From positions 39,136 to 103,135 of the IMG/VR virus record IMGVR_UViG_3300032220_001630: a DNA stretch of 64,000 nt; one strand, written 5' to 3'. Shown here piece after piece: positions 1-7,649 of the stretch. The DNA comes from a virus. The position numbers were made by a program, and so were the translations under genes. The notes beneath the pieces were generated by a model. It saw nothing but the letters and a program-made list of their open reading frames with translations, made no database searches and was not told the origin of the DNA. Position 1 is the first letter of the stretch. Each line of letters opens with the position of its first letter.

Positions 1-1365
1 GGTAGTAAAGATCAAAGTATTATAGATTCTTTCAGAAAACAATATCAGCAAGTACTAGACGATTTTACAAAGAGCTCAGAAGAATATGAAGTCAATTCTG
101 GTAAAGAATATGACGAGTATGTATCTAAAATTGATTTCTCTGAATTAGAAAAACCATTATCAGCAGCAAATAAAGCATTTGTAGAAGCAAAACTGCTATC
201 TTCAGATGTATTAAAAGAGATTAAGGATGTTTTAGCAATAGAAGGTGCGGGAAGTACAGGTTCAGGAGGTTCTACTGGAGGAACTAATAGTGGCTCAACA
301 AATACATCAAGTATTAAAGTTGCTAAAACAATTAAAAGTGGTACAACTCCAACAGGTGAAGATGCTGAGATAACTAAAAAGATTTTTGCATTAATCTGTG
401 AAAAATGGAAAGAATCGAAAACATTAACTGCTACTACAGCATGGAAAAAATCAGCATTCTGTTCACCTGGTTCATTAATCTTAGGACCTAACAGAAAAAA
501 ATGTGTAGCTGCAATTAAAGCTGCATATGGTATTTCCGATAGCAGTGGAGATTTAACACAAGAGTTAGTGGATAAATTATCTGCATCTGAAGCAGTTAAA
601 GAATCATTCGAAGTTAAATCAATTCCTACATCTTCGAGACTTCTTTCTTTCAATGATTTTTTATCCGCGAAATCAACATTCAATGAAGAGGTTAATATGG
701 ATGCTCTTAAAAAAGCATTAGGCGGTGGATCATCAGATGGTAAAAGTAAATCTGGATCTTCTGATAAAAAAAGTAGCTGGGAATCTCCATTCAAAAATAA
801 GGAAGAAGGAGACGCTTTTAGAAAATGGGTTAATGATAATCATTCAGACTGGGCTAAAGAAAATAAACTTGACGTAAGTGGAAGCCACACTAACTCTTTC
901 GTTAAAAAAGCTTGGGAAAAATTCAAGAATGACTATAAGCCAGGTGAAAATAAATCAGACAGTAAAGTAGATTCTGGAAACGCAAGTGAAAATGCTGCTG
1001 AGATAGAAAAACTAATGTTATCAGCTTCTGATTCAATCGTTGAGCTTTTCAATAACGCAGAATTTTGGAGAGATTATAAAGGTAAATTTGATGACAACGA
1101 AGAAAAAGCTAAAGTTGGATTCAATGATTGGTGGGATAATAATATCTTAAGAAAAAAACTTAAGCCCGCTAAGCAAAAATTAGAGACTTTACCAGAAGAT
1201 TCAGACGAAAAGAGTACTTGCAAGAAAATGTACGACACTATCGTAGGTCTAAAAAGCACTATAGATAATAAAATCATAGGCGAAACAGAGAACGATACTG
1301 CCACTTGGAAAATGTATTTGTTAAACGGAGAAGCTAAAAGCTACAAAGTAGATACAGATTTCTAA
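1..1365 (+). CDS. Partial virion-type protein with internal capsid-targeting-like motif (5' end outside window)
   Basis: The frame is open from the first base, so the N-terminus is missing; 454 residues are visible. An internal Met at 568 is not needed as a start. The visible part has a charged helical region, a Gly/Ser/Thr-rich linker at about residues 81-110, and a segment with a WKKSAFCSPG motif. The motif LLSFNDF lies at about residues 214-220 and resembles those at the N-termini of neighbouring phage proteins. A second globular part contains FRKWVNDNHSDWAKENKLD, a pattern I associate loosely with phage structural or peptidoglycan-related proteins. The C-terminal part is charged and Trp/Lys-rich. 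An internal or structural virion protein is inferred. No enzyme signature is visible. Confidence 0.5.
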   Translation, partial: GSKDQSIIDSFRKQYQQVLDDFTKSSEEYEVNSGKEYDEYVSKIDFSELEKPLSAANKAFVEAKLLSSDVLKEIKDVLAIEGAGSTGSGGSTGGTNSGSTNTSSIKVAKTIKSGTTPTGEDAEITKKIFALICEKWKESKTLTATTAWKKSAFCSPGSLILGPNRKKCVAAIKAAYGISDSSGDLTQELVDKLSASEAVKESFEVKSIPTSSRLLSFNDFLSAKSTFNEEVNMDALKKALGGGSSDGKSKSGSSDKKSSWESPFKNKEEGDAFRKWVNDNHSDWAKENKLDVSGSHTNSFVKKAWEKFKNDYKPGENKSDSKVDSGNASENAAEIEKLMLSASDSIVELFNNAEFWRDYKGKFDDNEEKAKVGFNDWWDNNILRKKLKPAKQKLETLPEDSDEKSTCKKMYDTIVGLKSTIDNKIIGETENDTATWKMYLLNGEAKSYKVDTDF

Positions 1366-1410
1366 AAGCAAGAAATTTTTAATAAATTAGGGGTATAATG
1401 AATAAACATT

Positions 1411-1947
1411 ATGCCCCTTTTAATTGTAGAAGGTCCTAGAAAATCCGGTAAAAGTTACCTAATATCCCAGCAGGATTCTCTTCCAGTTTTTAAGTTTAAC
1501 TTCAATGAGAATTTTGCATACTGGAACTTTGACAAAAATGGTAAAGATGTTCATTGGTTTGGACTGGGAAAAGAAGTTATGCTTCACGAATTGAACAATG
1601 CTGGATTTATTCCAAAGATGATTGTTGACAGGGGTATACTTACAAATTCAGTATGGGGAGTTTTCCAAAAGAGAATAACAGAGGAACAGGCAAAAAAAGA
1701 TCTTGTTAATTTCTATAAAAGAGGACTTTTTAACGATGTAAGTATCTTGCTAATCGAAGGTAATTACAAGAAGGATAGAGTAAAAGATATATGGGATCAA
1801 GACGATGCTAGACAGGATGAAGAAAGACGTCTTTTTTCATCGTTTTCTTTGCTTTTACGAGACTTAGGAGTAGAGGTCAATGTTTTCCATAATAATATGG
1901 ATTTGGACTCCGTAATAAGATTTAAAACAAAAATATCAGAATTATAA
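1411..1947 (+). CDS. P-loop nucleotide kinase-like protein
   Basis: This 178-residue protein has a clear Walker A motif, GPRKSGKS, at residues 8-15 straight after the first beta-strand. A VDRG motif at residues 72-75 recalls the DR(S/G) motif of deoxynucleoside and thymidylate kinases. The C-terminal half has the charged helices (DQDDARQDEERR) expected of a lid region. A (deoxy)nucleoside or nucleotide kinase is the most likely role, but the substrate cannot be read from the sequence and another small-molecule kinase is possible. The gene ends four bases before the asparagine-synthetase-like gene, so the two are probably co-transcribed. A GGTATAATGA element about 15 bases before the start resembles elements at 29671 and 36461. 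Confidence 0.6.
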   Translation: MPLLIVEGPRKSGKSYLISQQDSLPVFKFNFNENFAYWNFDKNGKDVHWFGLGKEVMLHELNNAGFIPKMIVDRGILTNSVWGVFQKRITEEQAKKDLVNFYKRGLFNDVSILLIEGNYKKDRVKDIWDQDDARQDEERRLFSSFSLLLRDLGVEVNVFHNNMDLDSVIRFKTKISEL

Positions 1948-1951
1948 AAAC

Positions 1952-3367
1952 ATGTGTGGAATTTTAGTAGCTATTAACCCGACAAAGGAAAGGATAGAAT
2001 CTATATCTCATAGAGGAATAGAACATTCTATTGTAAACGATCAAAATCTATATCTAGTTCATCACAGGCTTCCAATACAAACAGTGGATGGTGATAGCTG
2101 GTCACAGCCTATACAAATTGGCGAAAATAGGTGGCTGTTATTTAATGGCGAGATTTTCAATTATAGTGGCGGATTCGATTCGGATACAGCATACCTTCAA
2201 AATCTATTTAGTAGTTTTAATTTTAGTGGTATTGACATGCTACAAGCTATATACGAACCCCATATAGTTTCATGGGATGGGTTTTGGGCAATAGTTATGG
2301 TAGACACCAAAGAGAAAGAAATATATGCTTTTACTGATCCTTTGGGCAAAAAGGTTTTATACAAGAACGATCTTGGCGAAATCTGCTCAGAAATAAAAGG
2401 ATTATTTGAAAAGGACAATGAACCCGCACCAGATCCATCATTCTTCAGTGGTGTTATAAAGTGGGGATATTTAACCACCGATCAGACACCTTATGAAGGC
2501 ATAAAAAAACTACAACCTAATAGATTTTATAAATGGAATCTCTATAACCCATCAAAAATGGAAGTATCTGATCCATATTATAATTTTTACTCTTTTGAGG
2601 CAGGATTAGAAACATATGAAGATAGAATGGATTGGTTATGGAATAAACTTGAAAATTCAGTAGAATCAAGATTGATCTCTAAAAACTACCCGACATCTCT
2701 TCTGTTATCAGGGGGTTTAGATTCTGCCATTATTGCAGGTCTTCTTCTTAAACTCGGAGCAGATGTTCAGTTTTATTCTATATCCAACGGTGAAGATGAG
2801 CAATACGTAAAAGCATGTGAGGAATATTGGGGTGTTAAATCTATAAGATTAGATTACGATGTTGACATAGAAAGCGAAGAGGGTAAGAATAAAACACTAG
2901 AAATATATCAGAAATGGAATGAATCACCCATAGATATGGGAAGTGTTCTACCTCAATATCATTTATTTGATGCAATAAAAAAAGGATCTAAAACCAGGAT
3001 AGTTATTTCAGGAGATGGAGCTGATGAATTATTTGGAGGATATAGGAGAATTAATGAATACGATTCACAAGATTCAGACATCTTTCACGAATTAACTTCA
3101 TACCATCTACCAAGATTGGACAAGTTATCAATGGCACACACCTTGGAGCTTAGAAGTCCTTTTTTAAATCACGACATAGTAAGATTTGCTTTAACACTTC
3201 CTTTTGAAGAGAGAAAGAATAAAAAAATATTGAAGGATACTTTTAAAGGATTAGTTCCAGATTCAGTAATTGAAAGAAAAAAATTGCCTCTTAAAAATCA
3301 GATGATTGTAGAGGATCAAATTTCTTACAGAAAAAAGATAAAGGATTTATATCTTAAATCCATTTGA
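1952..3367 (+). CDS. asnB: Asparagine synthetase (glutamine-hydrolysing), AsnB type
   Basis: The protein starts MCGI, placing the catalytic nucleophile Cys2 of a class II glutamine amidotransferase at the N-terminus. NGEIFN at residues 65-70 is the conserved glutamine-site loop. The synthetase half has the PP-loop SGGLDS at residues 253-258 and SGDGADELFGGY near residue 353, which bind ATP and activate the carboxylate. At 471 residues it is shorter than bacterial AsnB (about 550) but keeps both active sites. The reaction expected is amide transfer from glutamine to aspartate, or to a related carboxylate. Its 3' end overlaps the convergent ATP-grasp gene by 21 bases. A related amidation of a sugar or peptide cannot be excluded. 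Confidence 0.85.
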   Translation: MCGILVAINPTKERIESISHRGIEHSIVNDQNLYLVHHRLPIQTVDGDSWSQPIQIGENRWLLFNGEIFNYSGGFDSDTAYLQNLFSSFNFSGIDMLQAIYEPHIVSWDGFWAIVMVDTKEKEIYAFTDPLGKKVLYKNDLGEICSEIKGLFEKDNEPAPDPSFFSGVIKWGYLTTDQTPYEGIKKLQPNRFYKWNLYNPSKMEVSDPYYNFYSFEAGLETYEDRMDWLWNKLENSVESRLISKNYPTSLLLSGGLDSAIIAGLLLKLGADVQFYSISNGEDEQYVKACEEYWGVKSIRLDYDVDIESEEGKNKTLEIYQKWNESPIDMGSVLPQYHLFDAIKKGSKTRIVISGDGADELFGGYRRINEYDSQDSDIFHELTSYHLPRLDKLSMAHTLELRSPFLNHDIVRFALTLPFEERKNKKILKDTFKGLVPDSVIERKKLPLKNQMIVEDQISYRKKIKDLYLKSI

Positions 3368-4828
3368 TAAAACTACCTCCACACCCGCAACAGGATCCCC
3401 TTTTGCGTCTTTTGGAGAATATCCGTCTGGTCTATCTGTTAATACGAAATCCTCTGAAGGATCTACTATTAAACCTGCGGAGCTTAGAAAATCTCTATTT
3501 AATAAAAGAGGTGTGCTTTTTTCAGTTCTATCTACTAGTGAAAACTTTACTTTCTTGTAAAGAATACCATTGAATTCAACATCAAGATTAACAACCGCTC
3601 TGTGGTGGATTTTTTCACCAACCTCAGCTTTAGATTGTCCTACGATTTTATTTACAAATTGCTGATTACCTAAAGTCCATACCACTTCTCCGTCTTTTTC
3701 TTCGATAGTATCTGCGTGTAACGAACAAGACGTAGCACCATTACCAGTATCTAATTTTCCTACAAACGTACCAACTCCAGAGATAGATATCAATTCTCTA
3801 AATCCTGTTACTTTCTTAGGCTTAACCCAGTTTTTTCTATCAATTAAGAAATCTACTACAATATCTGTTACTGGTATACCGGTTGTTTTTTCTATCCCCG
3901 TAGTTCCAGGAGATGCGTTAACTTCTAATACGTATGGGTTTTCTGTTCCTTTATCAACAATTATATCAACTCCACACCATAGACAACCTGTAGCTTTAGC
4001 AGATTCAATAGCTATTTTTTCTATCGATTCTGGTAGCTCTACTGTTTCAGTGTCACCACCGAGTGAGAAGTTAGTTCTAAAATCGCCTTTAATCTTAATT
4101 CTTTTCATCGCTGCGATGACTTTGTACTCTCTTCCAGACATACCATCAGATTCAGCAATTACGTGAATTCTTAAGTCATATTCAGCTTCGATTTTTTCTT
4201 GTAAAACTATCTCAGTTCCTGGTGCTAAATGCCATAAAGCTTGAAGAGTAGAAACTAATGATGGTCTCGAATCAATCATGAATACTCCTATACCTTTAGT
4301 TCCTGAAAGAAACTTACATACTACAGGGTATTTTCCACCAACATCTTCAACAGCCTTATCTATATCTGCCTCAGAAGATATTAAAGATGTTTTAGGTACG
4401 GGGATATTATTTAATTGAAGCTTTCTTGTTGTTTGTAATTTATCCTCACATATGATAACAGAATCATAAGAGTTAACACAAGGAAAACCTAAATCTTCCA
4501 TTTTCTTAAAGAATCCCTTAGCAGCATTATTTTTTATGGAAGATCTTCTAGTTAGAACTATTGTACGATCAAGATAAATTTCTTGCTGTTTATCTCCTCT
4601 ACTAGATATAAGATATGTTCCTTTTGGTGTTTTTTGAATAGATCCTTTTTCTGTATCTACTATAATACATTTTAAACCTTTCTCCTCACATATCTTCATT
4701 ATTTTGTCAGTGGTTGGAGCATTCTTTAGGGTCTTACCTAATTTAGTGGTTAGCACAACTACTGTTAAGGGTCTTTCTTTTCCTTTTACCCCTTTGAATA
4801 TAAATTTTTCTAGCAATGGATTATCCAT
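3347..4828 (-). CDS. RimK-like ATP-grasp ligase fused to retropepsin-like (RimK-associated protease) domain
   Basis: Residues 1 to about 320 form an ATP-grasp ligase of the RimK type. VVCKFLSGTKGIGVFMI is the flexible ATP-binding loop, and VDIIVDKGTENPYVLEVNASPG is split here by short description: the metal-binding E-x-N sits in VLEVNASPG. RimK-family enzymes join an amino acid, often glutamate, to a carboxyl end. Residues from about 345 to the end resemble the domain annotated as 'ATP-dependent zinc protease' and found beside RimK genes: KLDTGNGATSCSLHA carries a retropepsin-like D-T-G triad at about 357-371, and LLNRDFL follows later. A ligase and a possible peptidase in one chain is notable. 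The gene sits just downstream of a Glu-rich protein gene but is separated from it by a terminator and has its own promoter-like element (4833-4846). Confidence 0.8.
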   Translation of the reverse strand: MDNPLLEKFIFKGVKGKERPLTVVVLTTKLGKTLKNAPTTDKIMKICEEKGLKCIIVDTEKGSIQKTPKGTYLISSRGDKQQEIYLDRTIVLTRRSSIKNNAAKGFFKKMEDLGFPCVNSYDSVIICEDKLQTTRKLQLNNIPVPKTSLISSEADIDKAVEDVGGKYPVVCKFLSGTKGIGVFMIDSRPSLVSTLQALWHLAPGTEIVLQEKIEAEYDLRIHVIAESDGMSGREYKVIAAMKRIKIKGDFRTNFSLGGDTETVELPESIEKIAIESAKATGCLWCGVDIIVDKGTENPYVLEVNASPGTTGIEKTTGIPVTDIVVDFLIDRKNWVKPKKVTGFRELISISGVGTFVGKLDTGNGATSCSLHADTIEEKDGEVVWTLGNQQFVNKIVGQSKAEVGEKIHHRAVVNLDVEFNGILYKKVKFSLVDRTEKSTPLLLNRDFLSSAGLIVDPSEDFVLTDRPDGYSPKDAKGDPVAGVEVVLSNGFKI

Positions 4829-4832
4829 GTTG

Positions 4833-4846
4833 TATATATCGATATA
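4833..4846 (-). promoter_or_regulatory. Promoter-like AT element before the ATP-grasp gene
   Basis: Read on the minus strand, CGATATATA lies a few bases before the ATG at 4828. It resembles the GATATATA/GAATATATA elements before other transcription units here. A 12-base palindrome, TATATCGATATA, overlaps it. Promoter activity is inferred. Confidence 0.4.
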
Positions 4847-4851
4847 ACACT

Positions 4852-4877
4852 AAAAAGCCTAGAATAGTCTAGGCTTT
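4852..4877 (-). terminator. Intrinsic terminator of the minus-strand internal-protein operon
   Basis: A perfect 10-bp stem (AAAGCCTAGA paired with TCTAGGCTTT) with a 4-base loop spans 4854-4877. On the minus strand it is followed by a run of five T. It lies between the end of the Glu-rich gene and the start of the ATP-grasp gene, so it would end the upstream operon. Confidence 0.75.
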
Positions 4878-4897
4878 ATAAATTGTATATTTAAGTT

Positions 4898-5647
4898 TTA
4901 ATTGAAGAACTTATCAAATCTTATAACTCTTTGAGATTCCTCCTCTTTATCTTCCAGATCTGATTCATCCTCTTCCTCAGTATCTTCAGTATCATCTTCT
5001 ATCTCAGTAGTTTGCATAGGGGCTTCATCTGAAATAACCTCGTTATCATCTTCTTCCTCGGTTTCTTCATCTTCATCTTCTTCGTCTTCTTCTTCGTCTT
5101 CTTCATCTTCTTCAGATTCCTCGTCTTCATCTTCATCTTCAGATTCATCGTTCTCTTCCTCGTCTTCAGATTCTGCATCTTCTTCAGATTCCTCGTCCTC
5201 GTCTTCCTCTTCAGGCTCTTCTTCGGTTTCCTCTTCTGATTCTTCTTCAGATTCCTCGTCTTCCTCTTCAGACTCTTCCTCAGTCTCTTCTTCAGATTCC
5301 TCGTCTTCCTCTTCGGACTCTTCCTCAGTTTCTTCGTCTTCCTCTTCGGACTCTTCTTCTGATTCTTCGTCTTCCTCTTCGGACTCTTCTTCTGATTCTT
5401 CCTCAGTCTCTTCTTCAGATTCCTCGTCTTCTTCTTCAGTTTCCTCTTCAGATTCTTCCTCAGTTTCCTCAGTGTTGTCAGATTCTTCTTCAGAACCTTC
5501 CTCCTCTGATTCTTCTTCAGTTTCCTCCTCGTCCTCAGTTTCCTCCTCTTCCTCTATTTCTAGATCTTTCCAGATTTCATTTTCTTCTGGTAATTGGTTG
5601 CTTCTATTAGAGGCAAACTCTTCGAATGATAATATTTTTTTCTCCAT
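4898..5647 (-). CDS. Extremely Glu-rich acidic protein, possible prohead core protein (T4 gp67-like)
   Basis: The 249-residue protein is mostly Glu, with Asp, Ser and Thr in short units such as ESEEETEEE from about residue 30 to 205. The N-terminus, MEKKILSFEEF, has the [IL]xx[YF]xxF pattern of T4 capsid-targeting sequences. A possible prohead-protease site, LPE followed by E, lies near residue 21. The C-terminus ends RVIRFDKFFN, a similar aromatic pattern. T4 gp67 (PIP) is also a small, very acidic head-core protein that is cut into internal peptides, so a scaffold or packaged counter-ion role is plausible. A different reading is a polyacidic substrate or mimic linked to the RimK-like ligase next door. 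It is the last gene of a three-gene minus-strand operon. Confidence 0.55.
   Translation of the reverse strand: MEKKILSFEEFASNRSNQLPEENEIWKDLEIEEEEETEDEEETEEESEEEGSEEESDNTEETEEESEEETEEEDEESEEETEEESEEESEEEDEESEEESEEEDEETEEESEEEDEESEEETEEESEEEDEESEEESEEETEEEPEEEDEDEESEEDAESEDEEENDESEDEDEDEESEEDEEDEEEDEEDEDEETEEEDDNEVISDEAPMQTTEIEDDTEDTEEEDESDLEDKEEESQRVIRFDKFFN
5035..5560 (-). repeat. Low-complexity Glu/Ser/Thr coding repeat
   Basis: The plus strand shows near-continuous TCTTC/TCCTC units encoding Glu-Glu-Ser and Glu-Glu-Thr on the minus strand. The units are imperfect and codon usage varies (GAA and GAG), so selection appears to act on the acidic protein rather than on exact DNA copies. Confidence 0.8.
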
Positions 5648-5653
5648 TTTGTT

Positions 5654-5905
5654 TTATTCTGTTATTCCTATAGCATGAGCACTTCCAGATTCGGTAGCGC
5701 CATATCCAGGATAGTCTATTTTAGATACGCCTTTAAAAACGGAATCTTGGAATCCAACATAAGCATAAGCCTCTTCAGGTGTTATTTTATGTAGTCCAGT
5801 TCTGTCTTCTTTGCTAAGATTTTCAGGATTCCATGGGTCTTGTGCGACTTTCATAAAATCCTTATAGCTAAGAATTTCTCTCTTTTTTATGTTCTTTTGG
5901 TTCAT
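5654..5905 (-). CDS. Small protein with capsid-targeting-like N-terminus
   Basis: This 83-residue protein begins MNQKNIKKREILSYKDF, which contains the ILSYKDF version of the [IL]xx[YF]xxF motif shared with neighbours. The rest (PWNPENLSKEDRTGLHKI, then a Gly/Tyr-rich end) matches no family I know. It lies 6 bases upstream of the Glu-rich gene and 14 bases downstream of the preceding gene, in one operon. A small packaged head protein is inferred. No (I/L)xE cleavage site is obvious near the motif. Confidence 0.45.
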   Translation of the reverse strand: MNQKNIKKREILSYKDFMKVAQDPWNPENLSKEDRTGLHKITPEEAYAYVGFQDSVFKGVSKIDYPGYGATESGSAHAIGITE

Positions 5906-5919
5906 TTTAATTACTTCTT

Positions 5920-6627
5920 TTAGAATTGTAGGATATTAGATAATCCGGTTTTCATGGCCTTAGCAAAAATGTTAGGGTCATTAGTTTCCGCTTTTTCTAT
6001 TTCTGATGATAATTTTTGTTTGTCTCCTTGAGTAATGTTACCAGATAAAACGTCACCTAGACTAAATCCACATATTTTATCTCCTATCATTTTCTCTACG
6101 TTATTCATGAAGTTAGTATTGTTTATAGCATTAGTTAAAGCTTCTCTTAATCCTGCTGATATAGTACCACCCATACCTGTATTCATGTCAATTTTTAATC
6201 CTAGTTTAGGTAATAAATATTCTACTCCTCTCTCTTGCAATGTTTCAGATAATCCCTCTACTATTGCTCTTGCCCAATTTTTACAAGATCCTTTACCAAA
6301 ATAACTTCCCAACTCGGTTATACTTACTCCTTCTATTACGTTTCTTATAAGTTGGTAAAAGAATGTTGGCTGGTTTTGTTCATCGTAAGGTTCTATACCT
6401 AATTTTTGTGCTGCCCAGTCGATAACATAATCTTTAAAGGTATCAGTAAAACCTCCACCTAAAGATCCAAGTAAAGATGAAAAAATGTTTTCGTTTATTT
6501 CTTGCTCTGATAGACCCTCTCCCTTCATTCTCAAATACTCATTCTCGAGTATAGCTATTTGATCTTTTGAACCATTATTTCTAGGTGTTGCCGACTCAGA
6601 AACAAACTGTGAATATCTGTATATCAT
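5920..6627 (-). CDS. Putative internal head protein with capsid-targeting-like N-terminus
   Basis: The 235-residue protein starts MIYRYSQFVSESATP. This is close to the T4 internal-protein leader (MKTYQEFIAEA), and FVSE/S could be a prohead-protease cut site. The remainder is predicted largely helical, with a Gly-rich stretch (LLGSLGGGF) near residue 55 and amphipathic segments that could associate with membranes or DNA. It is first in the three-gene minus-strand operon and has a promoter-like element 14-26 bases upstream. I do not recognise a family; packaging and possible injection with the DNA are inferred from the leader only. Confidence 0.5.
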   Translation of the reverse strand: MIYRYSQFVSESATPRNNGSKDQIAILENEYLRMKGEGLSEQEINENIFSSLLGSLGGGFTDTFKDYVIDWAAQKLGIEPYDEQNQPTFFYQLIRNVIEGVSITELGSYFGKGSCKNWARAIVEGLSETLQERGVEYLLPKLGLKIDMNTGMGGTISAGLREALTNAINNTNFMNNVEKMIGDKICGFSLGDVLSGNITQGDKQKLSSEIEKAETNDPNIFAKAMKTGLSNILQF

Positions 6628-6640
6628 TCCCGTTTACTTT

Positions 6641-6653
6641 TCTTATATATATC
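6641..6653 (-). promoter_or_regulatory. Late-promoter-like element for the minus-strand internal-protein operon
   Basis: The minus strand reads GATATATATAAGA about 14-26 bases before the ATG at 6627. It matches the GATATATA family seen elsewhere and is back to back with the plus-strand element at 6672. Confidence 0.5.
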
Positions 6654-6671
6654 ATTTTACTATCTAAATTC

Positions 6672-6680
6672 TGATATATA
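6672..6680 (+). promoter_or_regulatory. Late-promoter-like element TGATATATA
   Basis: TGATATATA ends 7 bases before the ATG at 6688, and AGGAGA fills the gap. That purine run is too close to the ATG (1 base) for a standard Shine-Dalgarno spacing. With the minus-strand element at 6641-6653 it makes a divergent promoter region. Confidence 0.5.
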
Positions 6681-6687
6681 AGGAGAA

Positions 6688-7098
6688 ATGTCTAGAATAC
6701 TAAAAATTGACGATTTTGAAAAATCATTCCCTACCAAATATGGTTTGGATGCTGATGGATCTTGTTACGAGATAGAATCTCCATTTGATATAATGATAAT
6801 TGTAGATTATGAAGATTTAGACGGGCAGATTGATACTAAATACAAATCACCAAAATGGGAAAAGTTTAAAACTAGCAAGGGTGATGTTATACTGTGTAGT
6901 AAAAACGGATCTTTTATATTTCCAAAAGACAAAGAAGGATTCGTAGAATGCACACCAGTAAAAGATTCAAATCAACAAGATATTAGTTTTGATACATTTC
7001 CAAAAAATTCTTTAAAGAAAATAGGAAAGGATCTTTTTAGAATGCACTCTATGCCTTTCGAGGAAAGAAAAAAAATGACCATCTTTAACGGGCTATGA
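6688..7098 (+). CDS. Unknown 136-residue protein
   Basis: The protein starts MSRILKIDDFEKSFP, a weaker version of the [IL]xx[YF]xxF leader of its neighbours. It continues as a mixed alpha/beta domain with acidic and aromatic segments (IMIIVDYEDLDGQID, FIFPKDKEGFVECTP). No family is recognised. Its end overlaps the start of the next gene by four bases (ATGA), so the two are translationally coupled. It belongs with the putative head-protein group by position. Confidence 0.4.
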   Translation: MSRILKIDDFEKSFPTKYGLDADGSCYEIESPFDIMIIVDYEDLDGQIDTKYKSPKWEKFKTSKGDVILCSKNGSFIFPKDKEGFVECTPVKDSNQQDISFDTFPKNSLKKIGKDLFRMHSMPFEERKKMTIFNGL

Positions 7099-7649
7099 AA
7101 AATTTAAAGAATTTCAAAAATTTTATTATCAATGAGAGTTCTGCTGCAGGAAACAGAGAACATACTTACGATACTCCATTCTCTTACACCTCAAACGATC
7201 CAAAATTTGGATACAACAGTAAAAGCTTTGTAGACGACCTTAAAGCTCTTTTTGTAGAGAAACCTTCTCTGAAAGGAGAAATTACTGAATTTCTTGTTCA
7301 AAATACAGGGATATCAAGAGTTGAGGATTTAGCTTTAAAGCCTTTTGCATTAATAAAAGAGATAATTCCTGAAATAGAAAGAATAATAGCTGCTGGAGAA
7401 TATGAGCCAGAACTTATTATGCCTGGTGGTGCTTTACTGTTTATAAGAAATAAAATACTAGACAACGGAAAAGGAGCTGATTTCTATATAAACAGGAAAG
7501 GAACTAAAATAGAAGTTGTTACTGACGATTTTAACGGGGAAGAAAAAGTATTATTCTACAATTCTAAAAATTTCCCGTACGATAGGTATGATTTCACACA
7601 AGAGGAAAAAGAAGAACTTCAATCAATTATAAAAGCAAAGGGAGCTTAA
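7095..7649 (+). CDS. Putative internal head protein with strong capsid-targeting-like leader
   Basis: The 184-residue protein begins MKNLKNFKNFIINESSAAG. This is the best match in the window to the T4 capsid-targeting leader: LKNFKNF followed by INE/SSA, where I-x-E before a small residue fits the T4 gp21 protease consensus. The mature part would be an alpha/beta domain with no recognised family. It overlaps the upstream gene by four bases, and its stop overlaps the convergent gene at 7646. Packaging in the head is inferred from the leader. Confidence 0.5.
   Translation: MKNLKNFKNFIINESSAAGNREHTYDTPFSYTSNDPKFGYNSKSFVDDLKALFVEKPSLKGEITEFLVQNTGISRVEDLALKPFALIKEIIPEIERIIAAGEYEPELIMPGGALLFIRNKILDNGKGADFYINRKGTKIEVVTDDFNGEEKVLFYNSKNFPYDRYDFTQEEKEELQSIIKAKGA

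Noticed and set aside
5472-5678. Plus-strand Ser-rich ORF opposite the Glu-rich gene
   Set aside because: It is the complement of GAA/GAG-rich coding sequence, which automatically gives long Ser-rich frames on the other strand.
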